DNA of 64,000 bases. It comes from Pseudoteredinibacter isoporae (GTDB lineage: Bacteria > Pseudomonadota > Gammaproteobacteria > Pseudomonadales > Cellvibrionaceae). The stretch lies in assembly GCF_011602085.1 (NCBI RefSeq), contig NZ_JAAONY010000001.1, positions 248,001-312,000 on the forward strand, read 5' to 3'. A program made the translations under genes and the position numbers. The notes under the pieces were generated by a model. It was given only the letters and a program-made list of their open reading frames with translations, had not been told where the DNA came from and searched no databases. Of the stretch, positions 1 to 8,033 are shown piece by piece; position 1 is the stretch's first letter; each line of letters opens with the position of its first letter.

Positions 1-375
1 AAAGAGCGCGTTTTGCCAGTGCTTGTCACGATAGCGACCAATATAAATGTAACCGGATTCCTTCAGGGAAAGATCATCGTCTCCGCGGGTGATAATGCCG
101 GGAGCTTGAGCGGAAACGTGGGTATTTTTTGGGGCTTTGGTTTGCTGAACCATTAAGGGAACAGCCGGCTGGCTGTATTGAATATAGGCGTAGCAAAGTG
201 CGATCAGTCCGAACAGGGCCAAAGAAAGAAGAGAAACTCGCAGGTTTTCACCCATGTCCTGCAAAAGAAGAAAACCCAGCACCCCCAGGCAAAACAAGCA
301 GCTGGCGATAATGCCCTGCGGACTCGCCAATGCCGCCCATAACGCCGGCAAACTGGCGTGAAAAACCAAATCCAT
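1..375 (-). CDS. Two-TM membrane protein, 3' end cut by window edge
   Basis: An open frame starts at an ATG at 375 and runs without a stop to the left edge, giving 125 residues. A strong Shine-Dalgarno (GGGAGGT on the minus strand, at 382-388) sits 6 bases before the ATG, so the start is well supported. The protein begins MDLVFHASLPALW and has two hydrophobic segments at about residues 22-38 and 46-64. A polar stretch follows (about 67-100), ending in an aromatic, basic patch (YIYIGRYRDKHW, about 110-121) at the cut. I do not recognise a family; the layout suggests a membrane-anchored protein with a soluble C-terminal domain lying outside the window. The symporter downstream is on the same strand but separated by about 85 bases. 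Confidence 0.7.
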   Translation of the reverse strand, partial: MDLVFHASLPALWAALASPQGIIASCLFCLGVLGFLLLQDMGENLRVSLLSLALFGLIALCYAYIQYSQPAVPLMVQQTKAPKNTHVSAQAPGIITRGDDDLSLKESGYIYIGRYRDKHWQNALF

Positions 376-460
376 TAGTACACCTCCCTGTAAGAGGCCC
401 AATGTAGAGATAGATGCCGCCCAGATCAAGCACCGGACAGTTACACCTTATTACAAGCTA

Positions 461-1858
461 TCAATCAAATTGGCCTTCGCGCAATCGCTTAAAATAGTGC
501 CTTGCTGCAGCGTTCACTTTCGGGGCCAGCATAAAGCTCGAAATCATTGTTGGAATGGCCATGATGGCATAGACACCTACCAGCAAACCGTTAACCACAT
601 CCAAAGAAACCACCGCACCGAGAACAATCAAAAAGATATAACAGGGTGTGTAGTAGTGCTGACGCTCGGCACCAATCAAAAAGCCCAAACACTTGGCGCC
701 GTAAAACCAGTAGGTGACGATGGTACTGAAGCTCAGCAAGGCCACCATCAAGATCAGCAAATAAATTCCACCACTGGGGAACACACTTTCAATCGCTGCT
801 GCCGTCATGGTCACACCGGCACCCGCATCGGGATCCTGCCAAACCCCGGTCAACAAAATGATCAAGGCCGTACACGTGCATACCACCAGCGTGTCGACAA
901 CCGGACCAATCATAGCGACGACCCCTTCACGAATAGGTTCCTCGGTTTTGGCCGCACCGTGAGCCATGGACTCCGTGCCAATGCCTGCCTCATTGGAAAA
1001 GGCGCCCCGTCGTACACCAATCATAATCACGGTACCCAGTGCGCCACCCGCTGCTGCCTGCCCCGTAAAAGCATCTGTGACAATCAGCGCAAACATCGCA
1101 GGAATCTGCTCAATGTATTGGAACAAGACAAAAGCCGTGAACAACAGATAAATCGTGACCATCGCCGGCACCAGTCGAACAGTCAAACGACCGATACGCT
1201 GAATGCGACCAATGATGACGACAACGGTCAACAGCGCCACACAGCTGCTGGCAATAAAATCAAAACCCAGATGGGAGTCGGCGCTTGCCCAACCCGAAGG
1301 GATTGCCACGGCATCACGCAACAGCTGAATCAGCTGATTGGCTTGAAACACCGGCAAGGTGCCAATCATCCCCGCCAGACAAAACAGATAGGCCAACGGT
1401 AAAAAGCCTTTAGGCAAGGCTTCACGAATCACGTACATTGGGCCACCCTGGGTTTCGCCCAGACTGTCTTTTCCGCGAAACATGACCGCCAGAGAAGCGG
1501 TATAAAACTTCGTCGCTACACCGATCACCGCCGTTACCCACATCCAGAAAATGGCGCCCGGCCCACCGGCAGCAATCGCAATCGCGACACCGGAAATATT
1601 TCCAAGCCCCATCGTGCCGGCCAACGCGGTAGACAAGGCTTGGGAATGGCTGACCTGCCCCGGCGCACTGGGGTCGTCATAGCGGCCACGCAATACCGCC
1701 ACGCTGTGCCCCAAATAAAAATAGGGTTGCAAGCGCGAGTAGATGGCAAAAAATAAACCGCCACCCACCAACAGTACCACCAGAGGCGTGCTCCACATGG
1801 CATCGGCAAACTGGTTCAGGGCAGACTCAATTCGGGGAAGGTACTCGGCAACAGACAT
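461..1858 (-). CDS. Sodium:alanine/glycine symporter (AGCS family)
   Basis: Predicted inner-membrane carrier of the AGCS (alanine or glycine:cation symporter) family, which imports small neutral amino acids with Na+. The 465-residue protein is rich in transmembrane helices and carries the family signature region with GVATKFYTASLAVMFRGKD followed by GETQGGPMYVI. A later ...RRGAFSNEAGIGTESMAHG stretch is also typical of the family. The frame remains open upstream to a GTG at 1957, but that extension is polar and unlike the family. The ATG at 1858 (MSVAEYLPRIESAL) gives the usual amphipathic N-terminus and length, though its ribosome-binding site is weak. Alone on its strand here; regulation not visible. 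Confidence 0.88.
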   Translation of the reverse strand: MSVAEYLPRIESALNQFADAMWSTPLVVLLVGGGLFFAIYSRLQPYFYLGHSVAVLRGRYDDPSAPGQVSHSQALSTALAGTMGLGNISGVAIAIAAGGPGAIFWMWVTAVIGVATKFYTASLAVMFRGKDSLGETQGGPMYVIREALPKGFLPLAYLFCLAGMIGTLPVFQANQLIQLLRDAVAIPSGWASADSHLGFDFIASSCVALLTVVVIIGRIQRIGRLTVRLVPAMVTIYLLFTAFVLFQYIEQIPAMFALIVTDAFTGQAAAGGALGTVIMIGVRRGAFSNEAGIGTESMAHGAAKTEEPIREGVVAMIGPVVDTLVVCTCTALIILLTGVWQDPDAGAGVTMTAAAIESVFPSGGIYLLILMVALLSFSTIVTYWFYGAKCLGFLIGAERQHYYTPCYIFLIVLGAVVSLDVVNGLLVGVYAIMAIPTMISSFMLAPKVNAAARHYFKRLREGQFD

Positions 1859-1984
1859 ATTATGGGCTTTTATTAGATTGCATGTTATGAATTGGCGGGC
1901 AACTGACCGTTCTTTCACGCCTGCGCCAATGAAAACAGGCAGTATACCCTGTGCCACCAGCCGTGGGGATCAAATTCAAGCAAT

Positions 1985-2015
1985 CCCCCATCCATCATCC
2001 CCCATCCATCATCCC
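1985..2015. repeat. 14-bp direct repeat, two copies
   Basis: The 14-bp unit CCCCCATCCATCAT occurs twice head to tail (1985-1998 and 1999-2012), followed by CCC. It lies in a gene-free stretch and is pyrimidine-rich, like the tract after azlD at 47270 and the complementary strand of the heptamer array at 33327. It has no coding role that I can see. Confidence 0.8.
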
Positions 2016-2052
2016 GCGCCCACAACCTCCAACTAAACTGACCGCGCGCGAG

Positions 2053-2092
2053 GCAACACAACCAGCACTATTTATAGTGCTGGTTGTGTTGC
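2053..2092. repeat. Perfect 18-bp inverted repeat with 4-base loop
   Basis: The arms GCAACACAACCAGCACTA (2053-2070) and its exact reverse complement (2075-2092) flank the loop TTTA. The hairpin would be very stable in RNA from either strand, but no run of Ts follows on either side, so it is not a classical intrinsic terminator. It sits between the symporter gene, transcribed leftward, and the FNR-type promoter region. A 12-base part of the arm (GCAACACAACCA) recurs at about 56037, in the hairpin downstream of the RND pump gene. Nothing else is evident in 1859-2240. Confidence 0.85.
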
Positions 2093-2240
2093 GGTCGCTG
2101 CCGGTAATTTTTATCGCATCAAAGACCATGAATAAAAACCAGGGCAATCTGAAACAGGGTGTTCTGAACGCTCCCCACTTCACCCACAATTCTTTGTCAG
2201 CGAAGACAGCAGGCAAAGAATAATGATACCCAAACAGTTA

Positions 2241-2254
2241 TTGACGCATATCAA
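2241..2254 (+). promoter_or_regulatory. FNR/ANR-type box and promoter
   Basis: TTGAC-GCAT-ATCAA matches the FNR/ANR consensus TTGAT-N4-ATCAA at 9 of 10 positions. Its centre (2247.5) lies 41.5 bases before a transcription start predicted at about 2289 from a weak -10-like TAATCT (2277-2282). That is the spacing of a class II FNR-activated promoter. The leader to the ATG of the small gene at 2327 would be about 38 bases. The box is seen directly; the promoter model is inferred. Confidence 0.6.
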
Positions 2255-2326
2255 GATCAGTCGCCGGCGAGCGGCGTAATCTAGAAGAGTAGAAAGTAAC
2301 CCTGAAACTCTGTCGAGGATAAGACA

Positions 2327-2443
2327 ATGACCGTAACTGCCGCTGTAATGATCGTCTTCTTAGCGGGTATTTTTGCTATTTTGACCGTAGGGTCTCTGTT
2401 GGCCTACGCGATTGATGCGCGTGTTGATCACGGTGAGCACTGA
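2327..2443 (+). CDS. 38-residue single-span membrane protein
   Basis: ATG at 2327 and TGA at 2441-2443 encode a 38-residue protein that starts MTVTAAVMIVFLAGIF. The first 28 residues form one hydrophobic helix and the tail (IDARVDHGEH) is short and charged. A GAGGAT ribosome-binding site (2315-2320) precedes the ATG by 6 bases, and the FNR-type box at 2241 lies upstream. Size and layout resemble accessory subunits of terminal oxidases (CcoM, CydX) or MetS-type transporter small subunits, but no specific motif of those families is present. With the FNR-type site, a role in the respiratory response to low oxygen is a reasonable guess and no more. It is monocistronic: the next gene is convergent. 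Confidence 0.65.
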   Translation: MTVTAAVMIVFLAGIFAILTVGSLLAYAIDARVDHGEH

Positions 2444-2458
2444 TCCTGTCCGGCAAAA

Positions 2459-3421
2459 CTAAACGGTGGCGAGCGCCAATAACGGATGCTGTAGATTCTC
2501 ATAGCTGTCTTTTTCAGCAGCCGATCGCCACCAGGCTTCTGTCGCATCATCACCCGGAAAATAGCTGTGCAACTTGAGTGTTCCCCCAGCGCTTAGATTC
2601 ATCGGCTCAATTCCCGTCACAACGGTTTTCATGCGATAACGGCTTTCCGGCAATTTCACTTCGATATCGTAGCTGGAATCGAAACGCACTTGTCGAGCAC
2701 GCTCTGGCCAGTTATCGGGAATACCAGGATAGGCTTCCAGCCACTCCATCAATTCATTCAGCTTGGCATCGTTGGTCAGCAATTGCTGTTCTTTTACCTG
2801 CAAGAGCAAGGCACAGCTGAAATCTTCCCAACCTTCGATCAAATGACGCATCCCTTCTTCCGAAAAGAACAGGTGATACATGTTCATTTGTAATCCAGCC
2901 TCGCAGGCAACACCGGCACGCATCCCAGCTTGGCGCATTAAACTCAACCAGGCGCGATTAAACATCAGCACATCGCCGAGATTGTTTACGATAAACGAGG
3001 GATAGGGCTCATGCTTTAACAGCATCCAGCTCATCTGTCGCTTCAGACGCTTCCCCATGCCAGATGGGTTGGCCGTGGAAATGGGCAGAAAGCCGGCCGA
3101 TTGCAACAGCAGATTGCTTTCGCGGGAGGACAGATCAAATTCCTGCTGCAAGCGCTGAACCATACCCCGACTCGGGCGGCTGCGGCCGGTTTCCAAAAAG
3201 CTGATATGGCGGCTTGACGTACCAAGGCGAGCGGACAACTGGGCCTGGGAAAGCCCCATCTGGGAACGCCAGAACTTGAGCATCCGCCCGAAGGCAGCCT
3301 CTTCATCGGCCAGCTCTGTGTCTGACTTCGTGTTGAGCTCATCTTGGCTCAATGTTACCCCCGCACCTGACAGAACTGGTCGAAAATGACACCCTCCATA
3401 TGGTTTGACCGTAAGTGTCAT
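2459..3421 (-). CDS. XRE-family regulator with MmyB-like ligand domain
   Basis: A 320-residue DNA-binding protein. Residues about 45-99 form an XRE helix-turn-helix (MGLSQAQLSARLGTSSRHIS, then FLETGRSRPSR). The rest (about 115-310) resembles the MmyB-like ligand-binding domain found behind XRE helix-turn-helices in actinobacterial and proteobacterial regulators, where it is thought to bind a fatty-acid-like ligand. The first ~44 residues are polar and may be non-native; the start shown has only a weak AGGTA ribosome-binding site, but a later ATG would cut into the helix-turn-helix. It is divergent from the glycosyltransferase gene train at 3513, which makes that train its likeliest target besides itself. 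Confidence 0.8.
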   Translation of the reverse strand: MTLTVKPYGGCHFRPVLSGAGVTLSQDELNTKSDTELADEEAAFGRMLKFWRSQMGLSQAQLSARLGTSSRHISFLETGRSRPSRGMVQRLQQEFDLSSRESNLLLQSAGFLPISTANPSGMGKRLKRQMSWMLLKHEPYPSFIVNNLGDVLMFNRAWLSLMRQAGMRAGVACEAGLQMNMYHLFFSEEGMRHLIEGWEDFSCALLLQVKEQQLLTNDAKLNELMEWLEAYPGIPDNWPERARQVRFDSSYDIEVKLPESRYRMKTVVTGIEPMNLSAGGTLKLHSYFPGDDATEAWWRSAAEKDSYENLQHPLLALATV

Positions 3422-3512
3422 TACCTATGAGGGAATTGCCGGGAGATTATAGGCTGTGTCACACTGTTCAGCAATTTGCAGGCTCGTTTATCCACGCCTA
3501 CCGGCACCCGAA

Positions 3513-4853
3513 ATGAGCGCTAATGCCAAGCCAATACAACGTAATAAATCTATCGTGAACAGCTTAACGACAAGCCTTGAAACCGGCCGCTCTCAAGCGG
3601 CGCCGTCAGCATCGCAACGCTCATTGCGCATTTGCCTTTTGGGCTACCGCAGTGCTCCGTTTGTGGGCGGACAAGGCATCTACATCAAATACCTCAGTAA
3701 AGCCTTGGTTGACGCCGGCCATCAAGTGGATGTGATTTCCGGCCCACCCTATCCCGATCTCGACCCCCGGGTGAAACTGATTGAAATGCCCAGCCTGGAT
3801 TTATTCAGTGCGCCCAATCACGTGACGGCGTTACGACCGCGACATTTGAAATCTTTCAGTGACACCTTCGAATGGTGGAGCATGCTCACTGGTGGTTTTG
3901 CCGAACCTTACACCTTCAGCCGACGCGTAGCGAAGTATTTAAAACTTCACGGTCATCGTTACGATTTAGTGCACGATAACCAGTGTCTTGGCTGGGGGCT
4001 GTTAAGCATTCAAAAACGCGGTCTGCCTGTGGTCGCCACCGTGCACCACCCAATTACCCGGGATCGACAACTTGCTCTCGACGCAGCGCCCAACTGGAAA
4101 CACCGATTGCTGGTCAAACGCTGGCATTCTTTTTTGCGCATGCAAAAGCGCGTAGTGCAGAAGTTGAATCACATTGTTACGGTTTCTGAACAGTCGCGCC
4201 ATGACATCGCCGATGCCTTTGATATCGACAGCAAAGATATCAGTCTGATTTACAACGGCATTGATACTGATACGTTCCGCCCCCGGGATGATGTTGAGAA
4301 AGAAAGCTTTCAACTGATTACCACCGCTTCCGCTGACCAACCCCTGAAGGGCTTGCGTTATCTGTTGGATGCCATGGCCGAGCTGGGCGACGAATTTCCA
4401 CAGCTCACATTATTGGTGGTTGGCAAATTACGCGAAGATGGCGCCACAGCCAAACAATTGAAGAAGCTTGGCCTGGGTGATCGCGTACGCTTTGTTTCCG
4501 GCATCAGCACAGAAGAACTGGTGCAACATTACAATGCCTCAACCATCGCTGTTTCTCCGTCCTTGTATGAAGGCTTTGGCTTGCCCGCAGGTGAAGCCAT
4601 GGCCTGTGGCACACCGGTGATTTCCAGTGATGGCGGCGCCCTGCCCGAAATTGTCGGAGATGCCGGCATCACGGTAGCGGCTGCGGACGCTCCGGCTCTG
4701 GCAAAAGCCATTGCCGAATTATTAAAAGATCCGGCTCGTCAAAAAACCATGGGCGAAATCTGCCGGGAACGAATTGAACAAAGCTTTAGCTGGAAAGTCG
4801 CCGCCGAACAATTCGGTCAATACTATCTGCAGATGCTGGCCGAAGAGAAATAA
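3513..4853 (+). CDS. Family 4 glycosyltransferase
   Basis: GT-B fold glycosyltransferase of 446 residues. The N-terminal Rossmann domain begins near residue 38 (LRICLLGYRSAPFVGGQGIY). The C-terminal nucleotide-sugar domain has the GT4 E-x7-E signature at about residues 353-361 (SLYEGFGLPAGEAMACGTPV), followed by GALPEIVGDAG. The frame extends up to a GTG at 3456, but that adds a cysteine- and arginine-rich stretch unlike the family, so the ATG at 3513 is preferred; neither has a strong ribosome-binding site. It leads a tight train: the methyltransferase begins 7 bases after its stop and the prenyltransferase-like gene follows 2 bases after that. Donor and acceptor sugars cannot be told; a glycolipid or surface glycan is the likely product. 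Confidence 0.88.
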   Translation: MSANAKPIQRNKSIVNSLTTSLETGRSQAAPSASQRSLRICLLGYRSAPFVGGQGIYIKYLSKALVDAGHQVDVISGPPYPDLDPRVKLIEMPSLDLFSAPNHVTALRPRHLKSFSDTFEWWSMLTGGFAEPYTFSRRVAKYLKLHGHRYDLVHDNQCLGWGLLSIQKRGLPVVATVHHPITRDRQLALDAAPNWKHRLLVKRWHSFLRMQKRVVQKLNHIVTVSEQSRHDIADAFDIDSKDISLIYNGIDTDTFRPRDDVEKESFQLITTASADQPLKGLRYLLDAMAELGDEFPQLTLLVVGKLREDGATAKQLKKLGLGDRVRFVSGISTEELVQHYNASTIAVSPSLYEGFGLPAGEAMACGTPVISSDGGALPEIVGDAGITVAAADAPALAKAIAELLKDPARQKTMGEICRERIEQSFSWKVAAEQFGQYYLQMLAEEK

Positions 4854-4860
4854 TTAAACG

Positions 4861-5592
4861 ATGCAAACCATTAACTTTCAGCGCCTGGAACTTAAAGACG
4901 GCGAGCGATTTCTGGATGTTGGCTGTGGCGAAGGCCGCCACACCATCGGTGCTTATCTGCACGCCAATGTTGAAGCCATCGGTGTGGATCTGAGCGAGAA
5001 AGATCTCGACATCGCCCGGGAACGAGTTGAGCAATTTATTGACAAAGACAATTCCGAAAAAAGCATTCGCTTCCAACAGGCCAATGCCCTGGAACTGCCC
5101 TTTGAGGACAACAGCTTCGATAAGGTGATTTGCTCGGAGGTGCTGGAGCACATCCCTGACTTTCAAGGTGTGCTCAAAGAACTGCAGCGCGTCGTTAAAG
5201 AAGATGGTGTTATCGGCATCAGCGTACCCCGAGCCTGGCCGGAAGATATTTGCTGGCGCCTGAGCGACGAATATCATAAAACCCCGGGCGGACACATTCG
5301 AATTTTTAATGCCACCCATCTTCGTCGAGAAGTGGAAGACCTCGGCTGGCAACGTTACTACCGCCATTGGGCGCATGCACTGCATGTGCCCTATTGGTGG
5401 TTAAAGTGCAAATACTGGGGACAGGAAGATGATCAGGTTTGGGCTTTGCGCAATTATCATAAATTTCTGGTTTGGGATCTAATGCAGCAACCCCTGCTAA
5501 CCCGAGTGCTGGATAAAATGCTCAATCCGCTAATGGGTAAGAGCATTGTTATGTATTTCAAGAAAAACCCGACGACGGAACAGGGCAAATAA
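4861..5592 (+). CDS. Class I SAM-dependent methyltransferase (type 11)
   Basis: A 243-residue protein with a Methyltransf_11-like Rossmann fold. Motif I (FLDVGCGEGRHTIGA, about residues 18-32) binds S-adenosylmethionine, and an acidic VDLSEKDL strand end follows at about residue 43. The post-I region VICSEVLEHIPD (about 88-99) is typical of small-molecule or sugar methyltransferases. The C-terminal third is rich in Trp, Tyr and His and probably forms the substrate pocket. Its position between a glycosyltransferase and a prenyltransferase-like gene, with gaps of 7 and 2 bases, suggests it methylates the same glycoconjugate. The substrate is unknown. Confidence 0.85.
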   Translation: MQTINFQRLELKDGERFLDVGCGEGRHTIGAYLHANVEAIGVDLSEKDLDIARERVEQFIDKDNSEKSIRFQQANALELPFEDNSFDKVICSEVLEHIPDFQGVLKELQRVVKEDGVIGISVPRAWPEDICWRLSDEYHKTPGGHIRIFNATHLRREVEDLGWQRYYRHWAHALHVPYWWLKCKYWGQEDDQVWALRNYHKFLVWDLMQQPLLTRVLDKMLNPLMGKSIVMYFKKNPTTEQGK

Positions 5593-5594
5593 TT

Positions 5595-6686
5595 ATGGAC
5601 GGCTTACTGCTGAGCAAAGGTCTGTTCCCCGAGCAATTTTTGCGTAAAACCGTAGATTATATTTTAAGCCAGCAACTGGACGATGGCTTGATTCCCTGGT
5701 TTGAGGGGCATAAAGCCGACCCCTGGGATCACACTGAAGCCGCCATGGGCCTCTCGATTGCTGGTGAATTTGACGCTGCAGAAAAAGCCTATCAATGGCT
5801 GGCCGACCATCAATTGGATGACGGCAGCTGGTACGCCAACTACCAGGATGGCAAGGCGCTCTATAAAGAAAAACGCGAAACCAATTTTATTGCATACATC
5901 GCTACCGGCGTTTGGCACCATTATCGGATCAGCGGAAATCGGGAATTTTTGGAACGTCTGTATCCGGCGGTTAAAAAAGCCATTGACCTTGTAGTCAGCA
6001 TGCAAGCACCTACCGGGGAAATTTACTGGGCCATTGAAGAAGATGGCCAACCATTTAAAGACGCCTTGGTCACCGGTTGCTCTTCTGTTTACAAAAGCCT
6101 GGAATGCGCCATCGCCATTGCCGAAGAACTCGAGCAGGATTGCGGCCACTATATCGAAGCCTATAAAAAATTAGGGCTGGCCCTATCTGAACACCCTGAA
6201 TATTTTGATCGCACCTGGGAAAGCAAAGCGCGCTTTTCCATGGATTGGTTTTACCCGATTCTTGCAGGTGCAATTCAAGGTGATGCGGCTAAACAACGTA
6301 TCGCCGAACGCTGGGAAACCTTTGTGCGTGATAATATGGGCTGCCTCTGTGTCAGCGATGAGCCCTGGGTTACCATCGCTGAATCCTGCGAATTGACCAT
6401 GGCGCTATTGGCCGCCGGCGAACATGCCAAAGCCGTGCAAGTGTATAGCTGGCTGCATCAATGGCGCGACAATAAAGATGGCGCTTACTGGACAGGTTAT
6501 CAATACAAAGAAAATATTATCTGGCCTGAAGAGAAAACGACCTGGACCGCCGGTGCGATTTTGCTGGCAGCTGATGCCCTGACTCAACACACTCCCGCCT
6601 GGAATATCTTTCAGTGCTCCCAGTTGGGCATTGACGACCAAAACCGTAAACCCCTTAGCAATAAGAAAAGCGTCAGCCTGGCCTAA
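5595..6686 (+). CDS. Prenyltransferase/squalene-oxidase-repeat-like alpha-barrel protein
   Basis: A 363-residue soluble protein with repeating helical hairpins and recurrent short motifs of the QQLDDGL and HQLDDGSW type, as in prenyltransferase/squalene cyclase repeats and in six-hairpin glycosidases. Tryptophans and acidic residues (PWDHTEAAMGL; WFYPILAGA; TWTAGAILLAADAL) are spread along the barrel as in enzymes acting on glycans or polyprenyl chains. No signal peptide is present, so it should act in the cytoplasm. It starts 2 bases after the methyltransferase stop codon and is clearly co-transcribed with it. Whether it is an enzyme or a binding scaffold is not determinable; a role in the same glycoconjugate pathway is inferred from the operon. 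Confidence 0.7.
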   Translation: MDGLLLSKGLFPEQFLRKTVDYILSQQLDDGLIPWFEGHKADPWDHTEAAMGLSIAGEFDAAEKAYQWLADHQLDDGSWYANYQDGKALYKEKRETNFIAYIATGVWHHYRISGNREFLERLYPAVKKAIDLVVSMQAPTGEIYWAIEEDGQPFKDALVTGCSSVYKSLECAIAIAEELEQDCGHYIEAYKKLGLALSEHPEYFDRTWESKARFSMDWFYPILAGAIQGDAAKQRIAERWETFVRDNMGCLCVSDEPWVTIAESCELTMALLAAGEHAKAVQVYSWLHQWRDNKDGAYWTGYQYKENIIWPEEKTTWTAGAILLAADALTQHTPAWNIFQCSQLGIDDQNRKPLSNKKSVSLA

Positions 6687-6714
6687 GCTGGCGCATCTTC
6701 AAATAACCGCACAA

Positions 6715-7935
6715 CTATAATGTGCCCACCCGTGCAGCGATGGGCCAGACGATTTTCTTTTCTTCTCCAGCATTCCAATGCTGTCCGAGCCGTTTGAACC
6801 AGTCGTGAAATATTGCCAACTCATTTCGTTTGGCAGCAGCTTTGTAGGCTGACCAAGTTGAGATATAGCCAAGCAACGCCTCAAAAGACATACTCATTTC
6901 TATGCTGACATTGGGCAGTACAATTTCATCAAAGGGAAAATACAGATTGCTATAACCGTCTTCCACCGGACGACGCTGTTCAGGCCAGAAACCAAAACAA
7001 TCCTGCCAATAGCCCTGCTGAAACACTGCATTGACCGGGTCGTCGATATACGGCACACCGTAACTGATCAGAGCCAACAGAGCATGCGGTTTTGCGACTC
7101 GCCGAACTTCCTGATAAAAGCGTTCCAGATCAAACCAGTGAGCAGCCTGTGCAGCAACAATTAAATCGGCACAGCGATCACCGACGCTGAGCCGTTCGGC
7201 AGAACCCAATTGGTATTGGATATTGTTACGAGAAAATGCTGACGAAATTTGCTCCGCGCTGTTATCCAGAGCAATCACCTGTTTGAAGTACTTTGCCAAC
7301 ACCTCACTTAACTGACCGCTGCCACAACCGACATCAATCACCACATCACGCTGCTGACACAAGTTCGCCAGTGTTTCCCCCAATTGATCCGGATAGCTTG
7401 GCCGATAGTTACGATAATCTTCCGAGGCGATGGAAAACGGGTTTTCAGTGTTAACCGCGGTTGTTTCACCAGCGATTTTTTTGGACTGTTCAACACGCTG
7501 CGCAAAGGATTGCTCAGCCAAAGCAATGCGGGCTTTTCGCAAAGTGTCCCTGAGCGGAATGCGTATCTCCTTTTCCAACTGCCCAACCGCGCTCAGAACC
7601 CCCAGCCAGTGAGGCTGTAACACCTCCAAGGCTTGCTCACCCTGCCTGGAAAGGGAGATGACACTCTGGCGAGCATCCTCGCCACTTTGCTTCTCAATAA
7701 GACCATCATCCAGCATTAAACGCAGGCTTTGGCTTACCGCTCCCTGGGTCAGGGCAAGGTTCTCGGTGAGCGCACTGACAATTTTCGGGCCGCTGGCCAA
7801 TTCTCTCAGTATCGGGGTATAGCGCGCGCGATAGGGAAACGGTAACTGTTTGTACCAATCGTCCATGTCCGCATCGGTCATCTCCAGCAATTGTCGAAGG
7901 GCCTCGCCCAGGCCAGGGGATCTTTGATAGCTCAT
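6715..7935 (-). CDS. MarR-type winged-helix / SAM methyltransferase fusion
   Basis: A two-domain protein of 406 residues. Residues about 35-105 are a MarR-like winged helix (ILRELASGPKIVSALTENLA, then LTQGAVSQSLRLMLDDGLIE and a DARQSVISLSRQG wing). After a charged linker, about 165-300 form a class I methyltransferase with motif I VIDVGCGSGQL and an acidic ALDNS strand end. A regulator carrying its own methyltransferase domain could sense S-adenosylmethionine or homocysteine, or a methylated product. The frame allows an ATG at 7950, but that ATG is inside a 22-bp palindrome; the ATG at 7935 (MSYQRSPGLG) preceded by CGGGAT leaves the palindrome as an operator just upstream. It is convergent with the glycosyltransferase train. 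The target is unknown beyond likely autoregulation. Confidence 0.8.
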   Translation of the reverse strand: MSYQRSPGLGEALRQLLEMTDADMDDWYKQLPFPYRARYTPILRELASGPKIVSALTENLALTQGAVSQSLRLMLDDGLIEKQSGEDARQSVISLSRQGEQALEVLQPHWLGVLSAVGQLEKEIRIPLRDTLRKARIALAEQSFAQRVEQSKKIAGETTAVNTENPFSIASEDYRNYRPSYPDQLGETLANLCQQRDVVIDVGCGSGQLSEVLAKYFKQVIALDNSAEQISSAFSRNNIQYQLGSAERLSVGDRCADLIVAAQAAHWFDLERFYQEVRRVAKPHALLALISYGVPYIDDPVNAVFQQGYWQDCFGFWPEQRRPVEDGYSNLYFPFDEIVLPNVSIEMSMSFEALLGYISTWSAYKAAAKRNELAIFHDWFKRLGQHWNAGEEKKIVWPIAARVGTL

Positions 7936-7943
7936 ATCCCGAT

Positions 7944-7965
7944 AATACATTAGCGCTAATGTATT
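7944..7965. promoter_or_regulatory. 22-bp perfect palindrome, probable operator
   Basis: The 11-base arm AATACATTAGC is followed directly by its exact reverse complement, with no spacer. It lies 9 bases upstream of the preferred start of the MarR-methyltransferase fusion gene. Dimeric MarR-type repressors bind palindromes of this size, so autoregulation is the natural reading. No second copy was noticed in the window. Confidence 0.7.
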
Positions 7966-8033
7966 TCAATATCATTGGGAAATTGAGAGTCAAAGAAAGG
8001 AAGGAAATCGGGCGCCAACCGCGCCCGGGACGC

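Noticed and set aside
470-1402. Long plus-strand frame opposite the symporter gene
   Set aside because: It lies wholly antisense to a clear AGCS transporter and has no family features.
1951-2223. Overlapping frames on both strands over the inverted repeat
   Set aside because: Low-complexity proline-rich or palindrome-derived reading with no ribosome-binding site.
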